Counted from the first letter of the stretch, positions 1 to 8,095 are shown. The stretch is DNA of 64,000 nucleotides from Streptacidiphilus sp041262525 (GCF_041262525.1 NZ_JBGCCK010000021.1:62001-126000); one strand, 5' to 3'. The notes: a model not told the origin generated them from the letters alone. Numbers and translations: made by a program.

Positions 1-1514
1 GCCAGCCTGAGCTGGTCGTTGGCAGTGCTCTTGGTGGTGCCGTTCAGACCGCTGGGGTCCGTGTACGTGGTCTTGCTCATGCCGAGCTCGGCGGCCGTGG
101 CCTGCATCTTCTGAACGAAGGCGTCCTGGCTGCCCGCGTCCCAGCGGCCCAGCAGACGAGCAATGTTGTTGGCCGAGGGGATCAGCAGCATCTGCAGCGC
201 CTGATACTCGGTCAGCTTCTCGCCCGCCGAGACCTTCATCACCGACTCGCCGCCGGCGGTGCCGGTGGTGTAGTCGTTCACCGCCTGCTGGTCGACGGTC
301 AGGGTCGGGCCCTGCTCGCCCTTCTTGAGCGGCTTGTCGCGGAGTACGAGATAGGCCGTCATGACCTTGGTGACACTCGCGAGCGGCACCGGGTTGTCGC
401 TGCCGCTGTGGCCCATCACCCCGAGTCCGGGAACCTCGACGGCGGCCTGGCCCTTGACCGGCCAGTCGAGCCCCGGCGCCCCGCCGTCGAAGGCGAAGCT
501 CGACGCGGCGGTCATCGTGAGCTTGGGCGCCGGCAGCGGGCGCAGCAGCTGCACCGCGCCGAGGACCACCACGAGCACGAGCAGCAGCGTGCCCCAGAGG
601 CGGACGCGGCGCAGCGCGATCCGGGCCGGGGTCATCGGCCGGGAGCTGAGACCGGCCAGGATGTCCATGGCCTCGACGGTCGTCTCCGGCGAGTCCGCGA
701 CGGCCGTCGCCCCGGCGGGCACGCCGCCCTGCGGCTGCGCCTGCGCCGCGCCGGACTGCTGCGCGGACGACTGCTGCGCGGCCAATGAGGAGGACGGCGA
801 GGATCCGGCGGGCGATCCGGGCGCCGGCGATCCCGCAGGCCCGCGCGGCGCCGGTCGCGCCGGCGGGAACGCGGACATGGCGCGCGTCTCCGCGTTGTCG
901 CTCGGGGGAGCGGACGGGCCGTGGCGATCGCCGTCGCTGTCGCTGTCGCCGTCGTCTCCGTCGGCGGCCGCGTCGGAATCGGTCTCGTCCTCGACCGGGG
1001 CCGGGGCGGAGGCCGGGGCCGGTTCCAACGGGGGGACGCGCAAGGTGCGGGTCGCGACGTCCGTCTTCGGCTCGAGCGCGGCTTCCGTCTCCGGTTCGGC
1101 TTCCGCCTCTGCCTCTGCCTCTGCCTCTGCGTCGTCGTCCTCGCGGTCGACCGGGAGGCGAGGGTCGCGGATAGCGCGCTCCGCGGCCGCAGGCCCCGCC
1201 GGCTCGTCCGCGTCGTCCGCGTCGTCCGCAAGGTGCTCGCGCGGGGTCTCCAGGTCGCCGATGCGCAGGGGGCGGGTCGGCGGGTCCGCAGGCGCGTCAG
1301 CCGCCGCCTCCGCGCCGGACTCGTCCGCCTGAGCCTCCGGGCTCGCCCCGGCCTCGTGGTCCGGCGGCGCGATATCCGAGGCGGGGGTCGCGTCGATATC
1401 CGAGGCGGGGGTCGGGTCGATGTCCGGGGCGGGGGTCGCGGGGTCGACTCCCGCCCGTTCCGCCTCCCGCTCCGCGCCCGCGGTCCGCTTCGACCTGTCG
1501 GGGGACTCACCCAC
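1..1514 (-). CDS. D-alanyl-D-alanine carboxypeptidase (S11 penicillin-binding protein), 3' end missing
   Basis: Serine DD-peptidase that trims the terminal D-Ala of peptidoglycan stem peptides outside the membrane; the gene runs off the left edge. The start is GTG at 1514, with GAGGAGG nine bases upstream. Residues 1 to about 300 are a low-complexity, acidic, Pro/Ala/Asp-rich cytoplasmic region with a 24-bp tandem repeat and a Glu-Ala run. One membrane helix follows (LWGTLLLVLVVVLGAVQLL, near 500-640), then the catalytic domain. The S-x-x-K motif is SVTK with Ser380, and S-x-N is SAN in IPSANNIARLLG. The KTG motif must lie beyond the edge. Family assignment is secure; the long disordered cytoplasmic arm is unusual and its role is unknown. 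Confidence 0.9.
   Translation of the reverse strand, partial: MGESPDRSKRTAGAEREAERAGVDPATPAPDIDPTPASDIDATPASDIAPPDHEAGASPEAQADESGAEAAADAPADPPTRPLRIGDLETPREHLADDADDADEPAGPAAAERAIRDPRLPVDREDDDAEAEAEAEAEAEPETEAALEPKTDVATRTLRVPPLEPAPASAPAPVEDETDSDAAADGDDGDSDSDGDRHGPSAPPSDNAETRAMSAFPPARPAPRGPAGSPAPGSPAGSSPSSSLAAQQSSAQQSGAAQAQPQGGVPAGATAVADSPETTVEAMDILAGLSSRPMTPARIALRRVRLWGTLLLVLVVVLGAVQLLRPLPAPKLTMTAASSFAFDGGAPGLDWPVKGQAAVEVPGLGVMGHSGSDNPVPLASVTKVMTAYLVLRDKPLKKGEQGPTLTVDQQAVNDYTTGTAGGESVMKVSAGEKLTEYQALQMLLIPSANNIARLLGRWDAGSQDAFVQKMQATAAELGMSKTTYTDPSGLNGTTKSTANDQLRL
1366..1437 (-). repeat. 24-bp tandem repeat, three units, inside the carboxypeptidase N-terminus
   Basis: Three 24-bp units, nearly identical, encode repeats of the type P-A-S-D-I-D-x-T. 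A second low-complexity tract at 1105-1130 is a six-base repeat (GCCTCT on the plus strand) that encodes alternating Glu and Ala. Both keep the frame. Confidence 0.85.
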
Positions 1515-1824
1515 GTAACCCAGCCTCCTCAAGCCTGCTCTGAATGCATACGACCGCTCGCGACCGCCCAGGGCAGCGCGTCACAGCGCGGCGCACCACG
1601 GTCTCCCGGGCGCACCGCACACCAGTCTCCTGCACTCGCCGGGACAATCCCGCTCGCCAGGCCGCTGACCGGCGATTCCGCCGGGCGAACCCGCTCCATG
1701 GCCAGACGCGGCGCCGGACCCGAACGGTTCCGAAAGATCACGGAGTCGTGTCACTCTCAAGGCCCTCTCGACAGCAGGGTGTGAGAGGCGTCACTCTGTT
1801 GTTCATCCACGCGGGGAGGCTTGG
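1515..1824. other. Divergent intergenic region, 310 bp
   Basis: Lies between the divergently transcribed carboxypeptidase and GPP34 genes and must hold both promoters. I see the direct repeat GTCACTCT at 1750-1757 and 1790-1797 (40 bp apart), and an inverted repeat CCTCTC / GAGAGG (1764-1769, 1783-1788) between them. A GGAGG precedes the GPP34 start. No gene is seen. Confidence 0.5.
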
Positions 1825-2547
1825 ATGGGCAGGAGCCGCAGAACAATTCCCGAGGAGCTGCTGTTGCTCGCTCTGGACCCGGCCACGGGTACCACCGCGC
1901 AGCCACAGACGCTCGATCTCGGACTGGCCGGAGCACAGCTCGTCGAGCTGGCCATGGCCGGACGAATAGTCCCGGACGGGGACCAGATCACCGTGGTGAA
2001 CCCGCGGCCGACCGGGGACCCGACCCTCGATCACGCGCTGGAACTGCTGCGCAGACGTGGCAGTGCCGTGCGCGCCGTGCAGTGGATCGGCGGCCCGAGA
2101 CTGGGCCTACGTCAGACGTATCTGGCGCACCTGGAGCGGTGTGCCATGGTCAAGGCGGTGCCGGGCCAGGTGTGCGGGGTCTTGCCGACGACCCGGTACC
2201 AGGCGTCGGACGACTGCACGAACAGCGCCATAAAGGAAAGACTCGACACGGCGATCCGGACCGGCGTACCGCCGGACCCGCGTACCGCCGCGCTCGCCGC
2301 CCTGGCCCACGCCGTAGGACTGGGCAAACATCTCTACCCGGGCAACGAGGGACGTTCCTCCAGGTCGCGCCTGCGCGACCTGATCCGGTACGACCCCCTC
2401 GGCGGCATGGTCGCGCACGCGGTCATGGACGTGCAGAACGGCCTGCCGGCCGCTCAGTTGCGTGCGGCGGGCGTACGCCCGGCGCCGACACGCCCGGCGG
2501 CACGGCCCGCGGCGGTCACCGGCATGGTCCGGGCGGCCGTCCGGTAG
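1825..2547 (+). CDS. GPP34 (GOLPH3/Vps74-like) family protein
   Basis: The 240-residue product has the GPP34 layout. The N-terminus reads IPEELLLLALDPATG, then the L-x-L-G-L-AGAQLVELAMAGRI block typical of this fold, a central LDHALELLRRR segment and a C-terminal helix ending LRAAGVRP. In eukaryotes the fold binds phosphatidylinositol-4-phosphate and retains glycosyltransferases; the bacterial members are uncharacterised, so no substrate is claimed. A GGAGG five bases before the ATG supports the start. It is monocistronic, followed by a strong hairpin at 2619-2650. Confidence 0.8.
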   Translation: MGRSRRTIPEELLLLALDPATGTTAQPQTLDLGLAGAQLVELAMAGRIVPDGDQITVVNPRPTGDPTLDHALELLRRRGSAVRAVQWIGGPRLGLRQTYLAHLERCAMVKAVPGQVCGVLPTTRYQASDDCTNSAIKERLDTAIRTGVPPDPRTAALAALAHAVGLGKHLYPGNEGRSSRSRLRDLIRYDPLGGMVAHAVMDVQNGLPAAQLRAAGVRPAPTRPAARPAAVTGMVRAAVR

Positions 2548-2618
2548 GCGCGCAGCAGCGCACGGGCCACAGGCTGCAAGGCACGGGCCGCAGCAAGACG
2601 TAACACCGACAAGGTCGG

Positions 2619-2650
2619 GAGCGACGGCGGACCACCCTTCGCCGTCGCTC
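2619..2650 (+). terminator. Intrinsic terminator after the GPP34 gene
   Basis: Perfect 11-bp stem (GAGCGACGGCG / CGCCGTCGCTC) with a 10-base loop, followed by the pyrimidine run TCTCC. It lies 72 bases past the GPP34 stop and before the next promoter. Confidence 0.7.
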
Positions 2651-2789
2651 TCTCCATGTGTGGGCGCAGAATCGTTCCTTCTTCGACCCGATTCGTCAAG
2701 ATCCCGGGCGATTGCGCCACATGAGGGCGTGTCGAGTGGCATTCTGCTGACACAGGGGCGTGCCACACCATCAATGCCCAGGAGAGTCC

Positions 2790-3650
2790 GTGTCGACCGC
2801 CAGCGTCAATCCCACCGTCCGTCGCCGACGCCTCGGGGCCGAGCTCCGACGCCTGCGCGAGCAGAAAGGCCTCACCGCCGAGGAAGTCGCGCAGCAGCTG
2901 CTCGTCTCGCAGTCGAAGATCAGCCGACTCGAGAACGGCCGACGCAGCATCAGTCAGCGCGATGTCCGCGACCTGTGCGAGGTCTACGGGGTCAGCGACT
3001 CGGCGATGATCGACGGCCTGATGACGATGGCGCGCGAATCCCGTCAGCGCGGCTGGTGGCACGCATTCGGCGATGTCCCCTATAGCGTGTATATCGGCCT
3101 CGAAGCGGAGGCTGTAGGTATTCGCACCTATGAATCCCTTTTCATCCCCGGCCTGTTGCAGACCCGCGAGTATGCGCACGCGGTGGTGACGGGTATCCAG
3201 CCGGAAGCGCAGCCGGCGCAGATCGACAAGCGCACGGATGTCCGGATGGTCCGCCAGGACCTGCTACGCAACGGCGAGGAGCCGCTGCGCCTCTGGGCCG
3301 TCGTCGACGAGGCGGCCCTGCACCGCGTCGTGGGCAGCCCGGAGACGATGCGCGCGCAGCTGGAGTCCCTGATCGAGACCAGCCTGCTGCCGCACGTGAC
3401 CGTGCAGGTCCTGCCGTTCAGTGTGGGTGCACACCCCGGCATGACCTCCAACTTCTCCATCCTTGAGTACCGGGATGCATCGGACGCCACCGTCGTCTAT
3501 CTGGAGGGCGTCACGAGCGATCTGTACCTGGAGAAGGAAACGGATGTACGCGCCTATGCCACGCTTTACGAACATCTGCAGGCACAGGCACTCGGACCGG
3601 AGCAAACCCGCGAGCTCGTCGACAAAGTGGCGAAACGTCACACGCACTGA
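2790..3650 (+). CDS. XRE-family regulator with DUF5753 (Scr1-type antitoxin-like)
   Basis: A 286-residue protein with an N-terminal Cro/C1 helix-turn-helix (about residues 10-65; LTAEEVAQQLLVSQSKISRLENGRRSIS) and the C-terminal DUF5753 domain (from about 100: YIGLEAEAVGIRTYESLFIPGLLQTREYAHAVV). The GTG at 2790 is chosen over an upstream ATG at 2760 because GGAGA lies five bases before it. This architecture is one of the most duplicated in Streptomyces and is usually paired with a small DUF397 protein, as here (3829-4038). Family members act as DNA-binding partners of DUF397 proteins, some described as antitoxins; whether this pair is a toxin-antitoxin system cannot be told from sequence. Confidence 0.88.
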   Translation: MSTASVNPTVRRRRLGAELRRLREQKGLTAEEVAQQLLVSQSKISRLENGRRSISQRDVRDLCEVYGVSDSAMIDGLMTMARESRQRGWWHAFGDVPYSVYIGLEAEAVGIRTYESLFIPGLLQTREYAHAVVTGIQPEAQPAQIDKRTDVRMVRQDLLRNGEEPLRLWAVVDEAALHRVVGSPETMRAQLESLIETSLLPHVTVQVLPFSVGAHPGMTSNFSILEYRDASDATVVYLEGVTSDLYLEKETDVRAYATLYEHLQAQALGPEQTRELVDKVAKRHTH

Positions 3651-3665
3651 TGTGGCCGGGGAGCA

Positions 3666-3693
3666 TACACCACAGGCAATGTTCTGTGGTGTA
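3666..3693. promoter_or_regulatory. 10-bp inverted repeat between the XRE and DUF397 genes
   Basis: Perfect arms TACACCACAG and CTGTGGTGTA flank an 8-base centre, 16 bases after the XRE stop and 136 bases before the DUF397 start. There is no T-run, so an operator is as likely as a terminator. Confidence 0.55.
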
Positions 3694-3828
3694 CAGTTCA
3701 CCGATTGCTATCCAACGGGTGAACACGAACGGCCCAAGGTTCCCAGATACCGGACGGTGTGGGCAGACTGACACCAGCAATCACGATCACCCGATTGCCG
3801 GTCCCTTCATTCGGAACTGGAGATGGAA

Positions 3829-4038
3829 ATGATCACAGAGGACAACCGCCACGGCGCCCTCGACTGGCGCAAGTCCAGCTACTCCGGGGCCAACGCCTGC
3901 GTCGAGGTCGCCCGCCCCGGCGCGGCCGTCTTCGTGCGCGACTCCAAGGACCTGTCCGGCCCTTCGCTCGGCTTCTCCCGCGAGGCCTGGCAGTCGTTCC
4001 TCGCCGAGGTCGGCACCGGCTCCCTCGACCGGGTCTGA
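3829..4038 (+). CDS. DUF397 small protein
   Basis: A 69-residue DUF397 protein with the family signature LDWRKSSYSGANACVEVA near the N-terminus, the core VFVRDSKD and a C-terminal FSREAWQSFLAEV helix. An ATG at 3823 is also open, but GGAG at 3819-3822 touches it; the ATG at 3829 sits six bases from the same GGAG and is preferred. It follows its expected partner, the XRE-DUF5753 gene, on the same strand across a 178-bp gap with an inverted repeat. DUF397 proteins are the usual small partner (in some cases the proposed toxin) of DUF5753 regulators. Confidence 0.88.
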   Translation: MITEDNRHGALDWRKSSYSGANACVEVARPGAAVFVRDSKDLSGPSLGFSREAWQSFLAEVGTGSLDRV

Positions 4039-4165
4039 CCCTCGCCCTCGCCGGTCGGGCGGCGGGACCGGACATTCCCGGTCCCGCCGACGCGGACTCT
4101 CGACAGTCCCCCCGACCCGTACCCGCCGAACCCCTCAGTCCCCCCGACCCGCAGCCCGCCCAACC

Positions 4166-5002
4166 TCAGCGCAGTTCGTCCACGTAGGCGTCGGTCCCCG
4201 GCAGGGTCGGGATGAAGGGCGCCACCAACTCCACCCGCGCGCCGGGCACCGCGGCGGCCACCTCCCCGTCCAGGCCGGTGAACGCGTCCCAGCAGGTGCG
4301 CGGGTCCTGCTGCAGGAACCAGATGAGCGTGAGCCGGGTGTCGGTCCCGTCCACCGGCTTCACGTAGGACATCCGGTCGACCGGCAGCGGCAGCGGCTCG
4401 AAGAGCGTGCACAGCGCCGCCGGAGAGCCGCTGCGCAGTCGGGACGGCAGATGCCGGTCCATCAGCCAGTCGGTCAGCTGCCGTCGCTGCTCCGCGTTCT
4501 CGGTGTCGATCACCTCGAGCACCAGCCCCTGGTAGGGGTGGTCCAGCGCGTGGATGTCGCGCGGCCCCGCGGCGCCGTCGCGGTAGTAGGTGCTGACATG
4601 CTGCTGGAACGCCGTGAAGACGTGCGTCCGGTCGCGGTAGACCCGGCCGTCGCGGTTGAGCCGCTTGTTGATCTGGACAGTCCAGCGCATGTGCGCGTCG
4701 TGGCGGCCCTCGGTGACCCAGTAGACCGAGAGGTAGCAGCCGGCGGTGACCGGCTCGGCCACGGCGGACTTCTCCGGATAGCGCAGCAGCTGCAGCTCGC
4801 GGGTGGCGACGAAGCGCCGGCCGGAGAACATCCACGGCATCGCCATGGCCCCGGCATAGAAGTGATCGTCCTCGTACCAGCGGTTGTACGCATACTCGTG
4901 GCCCGGCAAGGGCTCGACCATGGTGATCAGCGAGCTGCCGATGGCGACGCCGTAGGGCCCGCTCGCGGCCAGCTGCGTGTACTGCTCCAGATCGTCCGTC
5001 AT
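4166..5002 (-). CDS. Conserved hypothetical protein, possible EthD/Dabb-like ferredoxin fold
   Basis: A 278-residue soluble protein that I do not recognise by name. It has no signal peptide or membrane segment. The segment EYAYNRWYEDDHFYAG resembles the F-N-x-W-Y-x-x-x-H motif of dimeric alpha-beta barrel proteins (EthD, Dabb). The second half (YVKPVDGTDTRLTLIWFLQQDP) may be a second copy of such a fold; this is inference. It is transcribed away from the XRE gene at 5174. A CTGAC-N5-GTCAG inverted repeat at 5007-5021, directly before the ATG, matches the site before the SDR gene at 6012. Confidence 0.7.
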   Translation of the reverse strand: MTDDLEQYTQLAASGPYGVAIGSSLITMVEPLPGHEYAYNRWYEDDHFYAGAMAMPWMFSGRRFVATRELQLLRYPEKSAVAEPVTAGCYLSVYWVTEGRHDAHMRWTVQINKRLNRDGRVYRDRTHVFTAFQQHVSTYYRDGAAGPRDIHALDHPYQGLVLEVIDTENAEQRRQLTDWLMDRHLPSRLRSGSPAALCTLFEPLPLPVDRMSYVKPVDGTDTRLTLIWFLQQDPRTCWDAFTGLDGEVAAAVPGARVELVAPFIPTLPGTDAYVDELR

Positions 5003-5006
5003 GGAG

Positions 5007-5021
5007 CTGACGGTAAGTCAG
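5007..5021. promoter_or_regulatory. TetR-type operator candidate, CTGAC-N5-GTCAG
   Basis: Inverted repeat CTGAC / GTCAG with a five-base centre (GGTAA), four bases upstream of the start codon of the hypothetical gene. It has the same arms and spacing as 5967-5981 and 22135-22149. Confidence 0.5.
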
Positions 5022-5173
5022 ATCCTGACAACTTCCCAGAGGCCGGGCAGCGATCGCCGCCCAAGGAATCCCGTCCGCCCTGGATGATGCTCCAGCCCTG
5101 CGCCCCTGACCTCGGCGCCACCCTGTGTGATCCTGCGCTGGGCGCGTCCACCTTGTCCGCATAACCTCCGGTC

Positions 5174-5857
5174 ATGCCGAGACGCGCGTCCGCCTCCCCC
5201 GCCGCCCCCGTCCCGTTCGACCCTGCGGCTGCACGCGCCGTGCGCAGCTCACTGGGTATGAGCCCAGCGATGGTGGCCCGCGCCCTGGCGGACTCCTACG
5301 CCCTGCCGGCCCCGCCGGCCCTCGTCATCGCCTGGGAGACCGGCGCAGCCCACCCCGACGAGCGCGAACTCACCGCGCTGGCCCGCGTGCTGTGGTGTCT
5401 CCCCGGCCAGCTGATGGGCGGCCGCGCGGCGTCGCTGCGCGACTACAGGCTCGCCCTCGACCTCCCGCAGGAGGAGGTCGCCCGGCGCCTTCGCGTCTCC
5501 CCGCGCGACTACGCCCAGATGGAGCTGAGCTGGGACGGCGACCGCCTGCAGACCACCGACCTGGCCACGATCCTGAAGCTCAGCCCCCGAGCCCTGGTCT
5601 GCGCCTGCGGACGGGAGGAGCGCCTGGACGAGATCCTCCGCCGAGCCGTCGACGGCCGCTGGCAGTCGCAGGTCGACCCGCTCCTCGCCCTGGTGCCGAC
5701 CCTCTCCGAGGACTGGATCGCCTACGCCCTCAAGTCACTGGCCGGCGAGAAGGCCGCGGCGAGCGCGCTGTGGGGCACCACCGGACCCGCGGCCCTGGAG
5801 GCGCGGCAGTCCGCGGAGATGGAGCTCTCGGACCGCTTCTGGCTGCTGATCGCGTAG
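5174..5857 (+). CDS. Helix-turn-helix (XRE-type) regulator
   Basis: A 227-residue cytoplasmic protein with two helix-turn-helix-like segments: one near residues 20-75 (LGMSPAMVARALADSYALPAPPALVIAWETGAA, split by a short insert) and a clearer one near 90-125 (LRDYRLALDLPQEEVARRLRVSPRDYAQMEL). The C-terminal half, with an LDEILRRAVDG segment, has no name I can give. No ribosome-binding site precedes the ATG; TAACCT ends six bases before it, which suggests a leaderless transcript. Target genes are unknown. Confidence 0.75.
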   Translation: MPRRASASPAAPVPFDPAAARAVRSSLGMSPAMVARALADSYALPAPPALVIAWETGAAHPDERELTALARVLWCLPGQLMGGRAASLRDYRLALDLPQEEVARRLRVSPRDYAQMELSWDGDRLQTTDLATILKLSPRALVCACGREERLDEILRRAVDGRWQSQVDPLLALVPTLSEDWIAYALKSLAGEKAAASALWGTTGPAALEARQSAEMELSDRFWLLIA

Positions 5858-5966
5858 TCGCGGCCGCGACACACCGCACCACGCCGCACCGGACCGCCCG
5901 CCGCCACCCCGTCCCCCCACTGTCACCCCGTCCCCGCTCTGGATTTCCCGACGGCTCAGCCCTAGT

Positions 5967-5981
5967 CTGACGCAGCGTCAG
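5967..5981. promoter_or_regulatory. TetR-type operator candidate upstream of the SDR gene
   Basis: CTGAC / GTCAG arms with a five-base centre (GCAGC); the outer bases T and A also pair. It lies 31 bases before the SDR ATG and just upstream of a possible -10 (TACGAC, 5984-5989), a position suited to repression. Confidence 0.6.
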
Positions 5982-6011
5982 ATACGACTGATTCCCCGTC
6001 CGGGAGGGCCC

Positions 6012-6797
6012 ATGCTGCTCGAAGGTCGCACCGTCGTGGTCTCCGGGGTCGGCCCCGGTCTCGGGCACCGGGTCGCGGTGGCCGCAGCCAGGGACGGAGC
6101 CAACGTCGTCCTCGGCGCCCGGACCCAGGAGAACCTCGCCAAGACCGCCGCCGAGATCGAAGCCGACCACCCCGGCCGGACCGCCTGGAAGCGGACCGAC
6201 ATCGCCGACCCCGACCGCTGCGACGCCCTCGCCACCCTCGGCGTCGAGCGCTTCGGCCGGATCGACGCCGTCATCCACGTCGCCGCCATGGACAGCCACT
6301 TCGGCGGCCTCGCCGACGCCGACTTCGAGGACTGGCGCCGCGTGATGGACGTCAACCTCTTCGGCACGCTGCAGCTGACGCGCTCCTGCCTCCCCGCACT
6401 GCGCGAACGCGGCGGCTCCGTCGTCATCATCGGCACGCAGTCCTCCGTCGCCGCGCCGACCCAGGTGCGGCAGGCCGCTTACGCGGCCTCCAAGGGCGCG
6501 CTGACCAGCGCGATGTACTCGATGGCCCGCGAGCTCGGCCCGGAGCGGATCCGGGTCAACACCGTGCTGCCGGGCTGGATGTGGGGCCCGCCGGTCGAGA
6601 ACTACGTCACCTGGACCGCCGCGACCGAGAACATCTCCGAGGAGGAGGTCAAGAAGCGCCTCACCTCCCGGATGGCGCTGCCTGAGCTCGCCACCGACGG
6701 CGACGTGGCCGAGGCCGCGATCTTCCTCGCCTCCGACCGCGCCCGCGCGATCACCGGCCAGTCCCTGCTCGTCAACGCCGGCGAGCTGATGCGCTGA
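6012..6797 (+). CDS. Short-chain dehydrogenase/reductase (SDR family)
   Basis: A 261-residue classical SDR that uses NAD(P)H to oxidise or reduce an alcohol/carbonyl substrate, which is not known here. The cofactor motif G-x3-G-x-G is G12, G16, G18. The catalytic tetrad reads as N115 (DVN), S144, Y157 and K161 (YAASK). The C-terminal SLLVNAGELMR matches the SDR end. GGGAGGG before the ATG fixes the start. The TetR-type operator at 5967-5981 suggests repression by a TetR regulator not found in this window. A flavoprotein gene follows 62 bases downstream but has its own promoter. Confidence 0.9.
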   Translation: MLLEGRTVVVSGVGPGLGHRVAVAAARDGANVVLGARTQENLAKTAAEIEADHPGRTAWKRTDIADPDRCDALATLGVERFGRIDAVIHVAAMDSHFGGLADADFEDWRRVMDVNLFGTLQLTRSCLPALRERGGSVVIIGTQSSVAAPTQVRQAAYAASKGALTSAMYSMARELGPERIRVNTVLPGWMWGPPVENYVTWTAATENISEEEVKKRLTSRMALPELATDGDVAEAAIFLASDRARAITGQSLLVNAGELMR

Positions 6798-6846
6798 CCC
6801 GTCCACCGGCGACAGCTCTGACCAGCGCCGTCATTGACGCCCTCTC

Positions 6847-6865
6847 TATTATCGTCAGTATGACG
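6847..6865 (+). promoter_or_regulatory. Leaderless promoter with an inverted repeat over the start
   Basis: The -10 hexamer TATTAT (6847-6852) ends seven bases before the ATG at 6860, and no ribosome-binding site is present, so the transcript probably begins at the start codon. The inverted repeat CGTCA-GTA-TGACG (6853-6865) covers that point. A related CGTCA-T-TGACG lies at 6829-6839. Confidence 0.55.
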
Positions 6866-7522
6866 ATTCGAACCGAGCCCACCACCCTGTTCGATGCCCT
6901 CCACGCCGACGCCGTCCGCACCACCGACGCCCTGCGCGAGCTCTACGAGCAGCCCAAGGACAACGCCCTGCGCAAGCAGATGGACCGCCTCACCGAGCAG
7001 ACCCGCGCGCTCGTCGGCTGCGCCTCGCTGGTCTTCGTCGGCAGCGCCGACGCCGCGGGCCACGCCGACGTGACGCCGCGTGGCGGGCCGGCCGGGTTCG
7101 TCTCGGTGCTGGACGACCGGACCCTGGCCATCCCCGACGCGACCGGCAACAAGCGGCTGGACACGCTACAGAACGTGATCAGCACCGGCCGCGTCGGGCT
7201 GCTCTTCGTCATCCCCGGCCGCACCACCACGCTCCGCGTCAACGGCCGCGCCTGTATCTCGGCCCGCCCCGAGCTGCTGTCACAGCTGAGCGCCGTGGGC
7301 AGGCCGCCGGTCAGCGCGCTCGTCGTCGCGGTCGAGGAGGTCTACCCGCACTGCCCCAAGTCGCTGCTGCGCGGCAACGCGTGGAAGCCGGAGAACTGGC
7401 TGCCCGCCGACGCCCAGCCCAGCTCGGCCGAGGTCACCCTCGCGCAGCTGAACCTGCCGGGGCTGACCATCGAGCAGATCCAGCGGGACGAGCGGGACTC
7501 GCTGTTGTACCGCTACGAGTGA
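6860..7522 (+). CDS. PPOX-type FMN-dependent flavoprotein (MSMEG_1061-like)
   Basis: A 220-residue member of the pyridoxamine-5'-phosphate-oxidase-like split-barrel group, closest in layout to MSMEG_1061-type proteins. Visible blocks are CASLVFVGSADAAGHADVTPRGGPAGFV (FMN-barrel core), LAIPDATGNKRLDTLQNVI (the P-D-x-x-G-N-x-R phosphate-contact block) and VGLLFVIPGRTTTLRVNGRA, then VEEVYPHCPKSLLR. It is likely a cytoplasmic flavin-dependent oxidoreductase; the substrate is unknown, and a deazaflavin (F420) cofactor cannot be excluded given fbiC nearby. The start is leaderless, with a candidate operator over it. Confidence 0.82.
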   Translation: MTIRTEPTTLFDALHADAVRTTDALRELYEQPKDNALRKQMDRLTEQTRALVGCASLVFVGSADAAGHADVTPRGGPAGFVSVLDDRTLAIPDATGNKRLDTLQNVISTGRVGLLFVIPGRTTTLRVNGRACISARPELLSQLSAVGRPPVSALVVAVEEVYPHCPKSLLRGNAWKPENWLPADAQPSSAEVTLAQLNLPGLTIEQIQRDERDSLLYRYE

Positions 7523-7653
7523 GTTGTCCCGCTATGGGTGAGCTCGGGCCGGCTCCATGACGGGCCGGCGGCCGGACTCTTCATTTCCCGGTCGCCGGGA
7601 ATCTTGTGCGCGGCCATTCACCTTTACACGTGTCATCACTAGCGTGCGGCGCC

Positions 7654-8095
7654 ATGAAGACCCCTCAGCGCTCCTTCCGGCCGGCCGGCGCGGCGGTTCT
7701 GACCGCCGCCCTGAGCCTCGGTAGCGTCGCCATAGGCGGCGACGCGTACGCCAACGCAAACGCCCACCGACACTCCGGCGCGGCCCACGCGATCGACTGG
7801 GCGCACCCGATCCCCTTCACCGCCGCGAACGTGACCCAGAACGCCGACGGGAGCTTCACCGTCTCCTGGGCCTCCGACGCCGCCAACGCCCTCTCCGGCG
7901 TCCAGGTCTACGCCGGCCCCACCCCGTAGTCGATCGACTACGCCCACCCCGTCGCGCACGGCGCGGGGACGGACAGCGTCACCGTCACCGGACTCGGCCA
8001 GGCCGACCACTGGTGGTTCCGGCTCACGCCGAGCCGCGGCGAGGGGCTGACCGTCTCCGACCGCAGCCTGCACCTGGCGAGCGCGCCCAACTGCG
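7654..8095 (+). pseudogene. Remnant of a secreted tyrosine-protein phosphatase; catalytic domain lost
   Basis: The ATG at 7654 opens a signal peptide (RSFRPAGAAVLTAALSLGS...ANA) and a domain beginning IPFTAANVTQNADGSFTVSW, which matches the N-terminal beta-sandwich of secreted Streptomyces tyrosine phosphatases. A TAG at 7927-7929 stops it at 91 residues. The same frame continues past the TAG with more of that domain (VTVTGLGQADHWWFRLTP, then LTVSDRSLHLASAPN). It ends at the point where intact proteins continue into the catalytic domain (typically APNFRDLGGYR). At 8096 the sequence becomes the 3' end of fbiC. A functional 91-residue secreted product is possible but unlikely. Confidence 0.72.

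Noticed and set aside
921..1784. Plus-strand frame of 287 codons over the carboxypeptidase N-terminus
   Set aside because: It is the shadow of a low-complexity coding region; the minus strand has a ribosome-binding site and a full domain order.
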